Origin: Comamonadaceae bacterium
GTDB lineage: Bacteria > Pseudomonadota > Gammaproteobacteria > Burkholderiales > Burkholderiaceae_C
Assembly: GCA_947457975.1 (NCBI GenBank)
Contig: CANGYC010000161.1
Span: forward strand, 1-5,755
Length of the DNA stretch: 5,755 nucleotides
Direction of reading: 5' to 3'
The notes beneath the pieces are model-generated. The model worked only from the letters and a program-made list of their open reading frames with translations, was not told where the DNA came from and searched no databases. The position numbers were made by a program, and so were the translations under genes. Of this stretch, positions 5,281 through 5,755 are shown piece after piece; position 1 is the first letter of the stretch, and each line of letters begins with the position of its first letter.

Positions 5281-5755
5281 ATGAGTGAACAGCGCGTCCT
5301 GACCGGCATCACCACGTCCGGCACACCCCACCTGGGCAACTACGTGGGCGCCATCCGCCCGGCCGTGCGGGCCAGCCGCCTGGCGGGTGTGCAGAGCTTT
5401 TACTTTCTCGCCGACTACCACGCCCTCATCAAGGTGGGGGAGCCGGCCCGCATCCAGCGCTCGACCCTGGAGATCGCCGCCACCTGGCTGGCCGCGGGCC
5501 TGGACCCCGAGCGCGTGATCTTCTACCGCCAGTCGGACATCCCCGAGATCCCTGAACTCACCTGGTTCCTCACCTGCCTGACCGGCAAGGGCCTGCTCAA
5601 CCGCGCCCACGCTTACAAGGCACAGGTCGACAAGAACACCGCCGCCGGCCACGACCCGGATGCCGAGGTGAGCGCGGGCCTGTTCATGTACCCGGTGCTC
5701 ATGGCCGCGGACATCCTGATGTTCAAGGCCCACCGCGTGCCGGTGGGACGCGACC
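5281..5755 (+). CDS. trpS: Tryptophanyl-tRNA synthetase, N-terminal part (cut by window edge)
   Basis: TrpRS is the cytoplasmic class I synthetase that charges tRNA-Trp with tryptophan using ATP. The window holds the first 158 residues with no stop. [13 protein letters not shown] (12-24) contains the class I HIGH-type signature as HLGN (17-20). [39 protein letters not shown] and [12 protein letters not shown] follow in the order expected for the Rossmann catalytic domain. The fragment ends in VPVGRD, just where the family continues into the GRDQ segment. This sequence resembles the Pseudomonas/Burkholderia type more than the E. coli type. The KMSKS loop and anticodon-binding region lie beyond the edge. 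ATG 5281 gives the expected short lead; AAGAG at 5266-5270 is only a weak Shine-Dalgarno at 10-base spacing. The gene begins 41 bases after the protease gene. Confidence 0.96.
   Translation, partial: MSEQRVLTGITTSGTPHLGNYVGAIRPAVRASRLAGVQSFYFLADYHALIKVGEPARIQRSTLEIAATWLAAGLDPERVIFYRQSDIPEIPELTWFLTCLTGKGLLNRAHAYKAQVDKNTAAGHDPDAEVSAGLFMYPVLMAADILMFKAHRVPVGRD

Noticed and set aside
1..5755. Search for CRISPR, tRNA, transposase, toxin-antitoxin or defence genes
   Set aside because: No spaced direct repeats, cloverleaf-like segments, transposase motifs or paired small toxin/antitoxin frames were seen by eye; almost every base is accounted for by housekeeping genes.

Overview
This window is an ordinary, densely packed chromosomal segment from a GC-rich proteobacterium. 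The most likely source is a betaproteobacterium of the order Burkholderiales, close to Comamonadaceae. That placement is inferred from recalled protein resemblance, strong G/C bias at third codon positions, and the gene set; no search was run. All supported genes lie on the plus strand. I see no tRNA, rRNA, CRISPR, insertion sequence, phage gene or other mobile element.

Layout, left to right. (1) The last 39 codons of an unidentified upstream gene end at 122 and overlap the start of recJ in an ATGA junction. (2) recJ (119-1855) encodes the single-strand 5'-3' DNA exonuclease. (3) A 243-base gap follows. It holds one very small but convincing membrane-peptide gene (24 codons, 1952-2026, strong Shine-Dalgarno), then an inverted repeat and a candidate promoter. 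(4) A PHP-domain phosphoesterase gene (2099-2959, Rnm/RNase AM or pAp phosphatase type) is joined by a GTGA stop/start overlap to an EamA/DMT-type ten-helix transporter gene (2956-3870). Six bases later comes a YciO-type member of the Sua5/YciO/YrdC family (3877-4515). (5) A 46-base gap contains a strong bulged hairpin and a candidate promoter. (6) A short M50 site-2-type membrane metalloprotease gene follows (4562-5239). (7) A 41-base gap separates it from trpS (5281 to the window edge), which encodes tryptophanyl-tRNA synthetase of the HLGN-motif type and is cut off by the end of the window.

Functionally this is a housekeeping cluster: DNA repair (RecJ), RNA or nucleotide turnover (PHP protein), an RNA-binding-fold protein (YciO), membrane proteolysis and tRNA charging. 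The PHP, transporter and yciO genes look like one transcription unit, possibly continuing into the protease and trpS genes. Two candidate -10 elements sit 6-7 bases before the start codons of the PHP and protease genes, which would give leaderless or nearly leaderless transcripts.

I did not find an exciting undescribed system. The items most worth a second look are the 24-residue membrane peptide, the possible leaderless promoters, the hairpin between yciO and the protease gene, and the loss of Sua5 signature residues in the YciO protein, which argues against the routine 'threonylcarbamoyl-AMP synthase' label.
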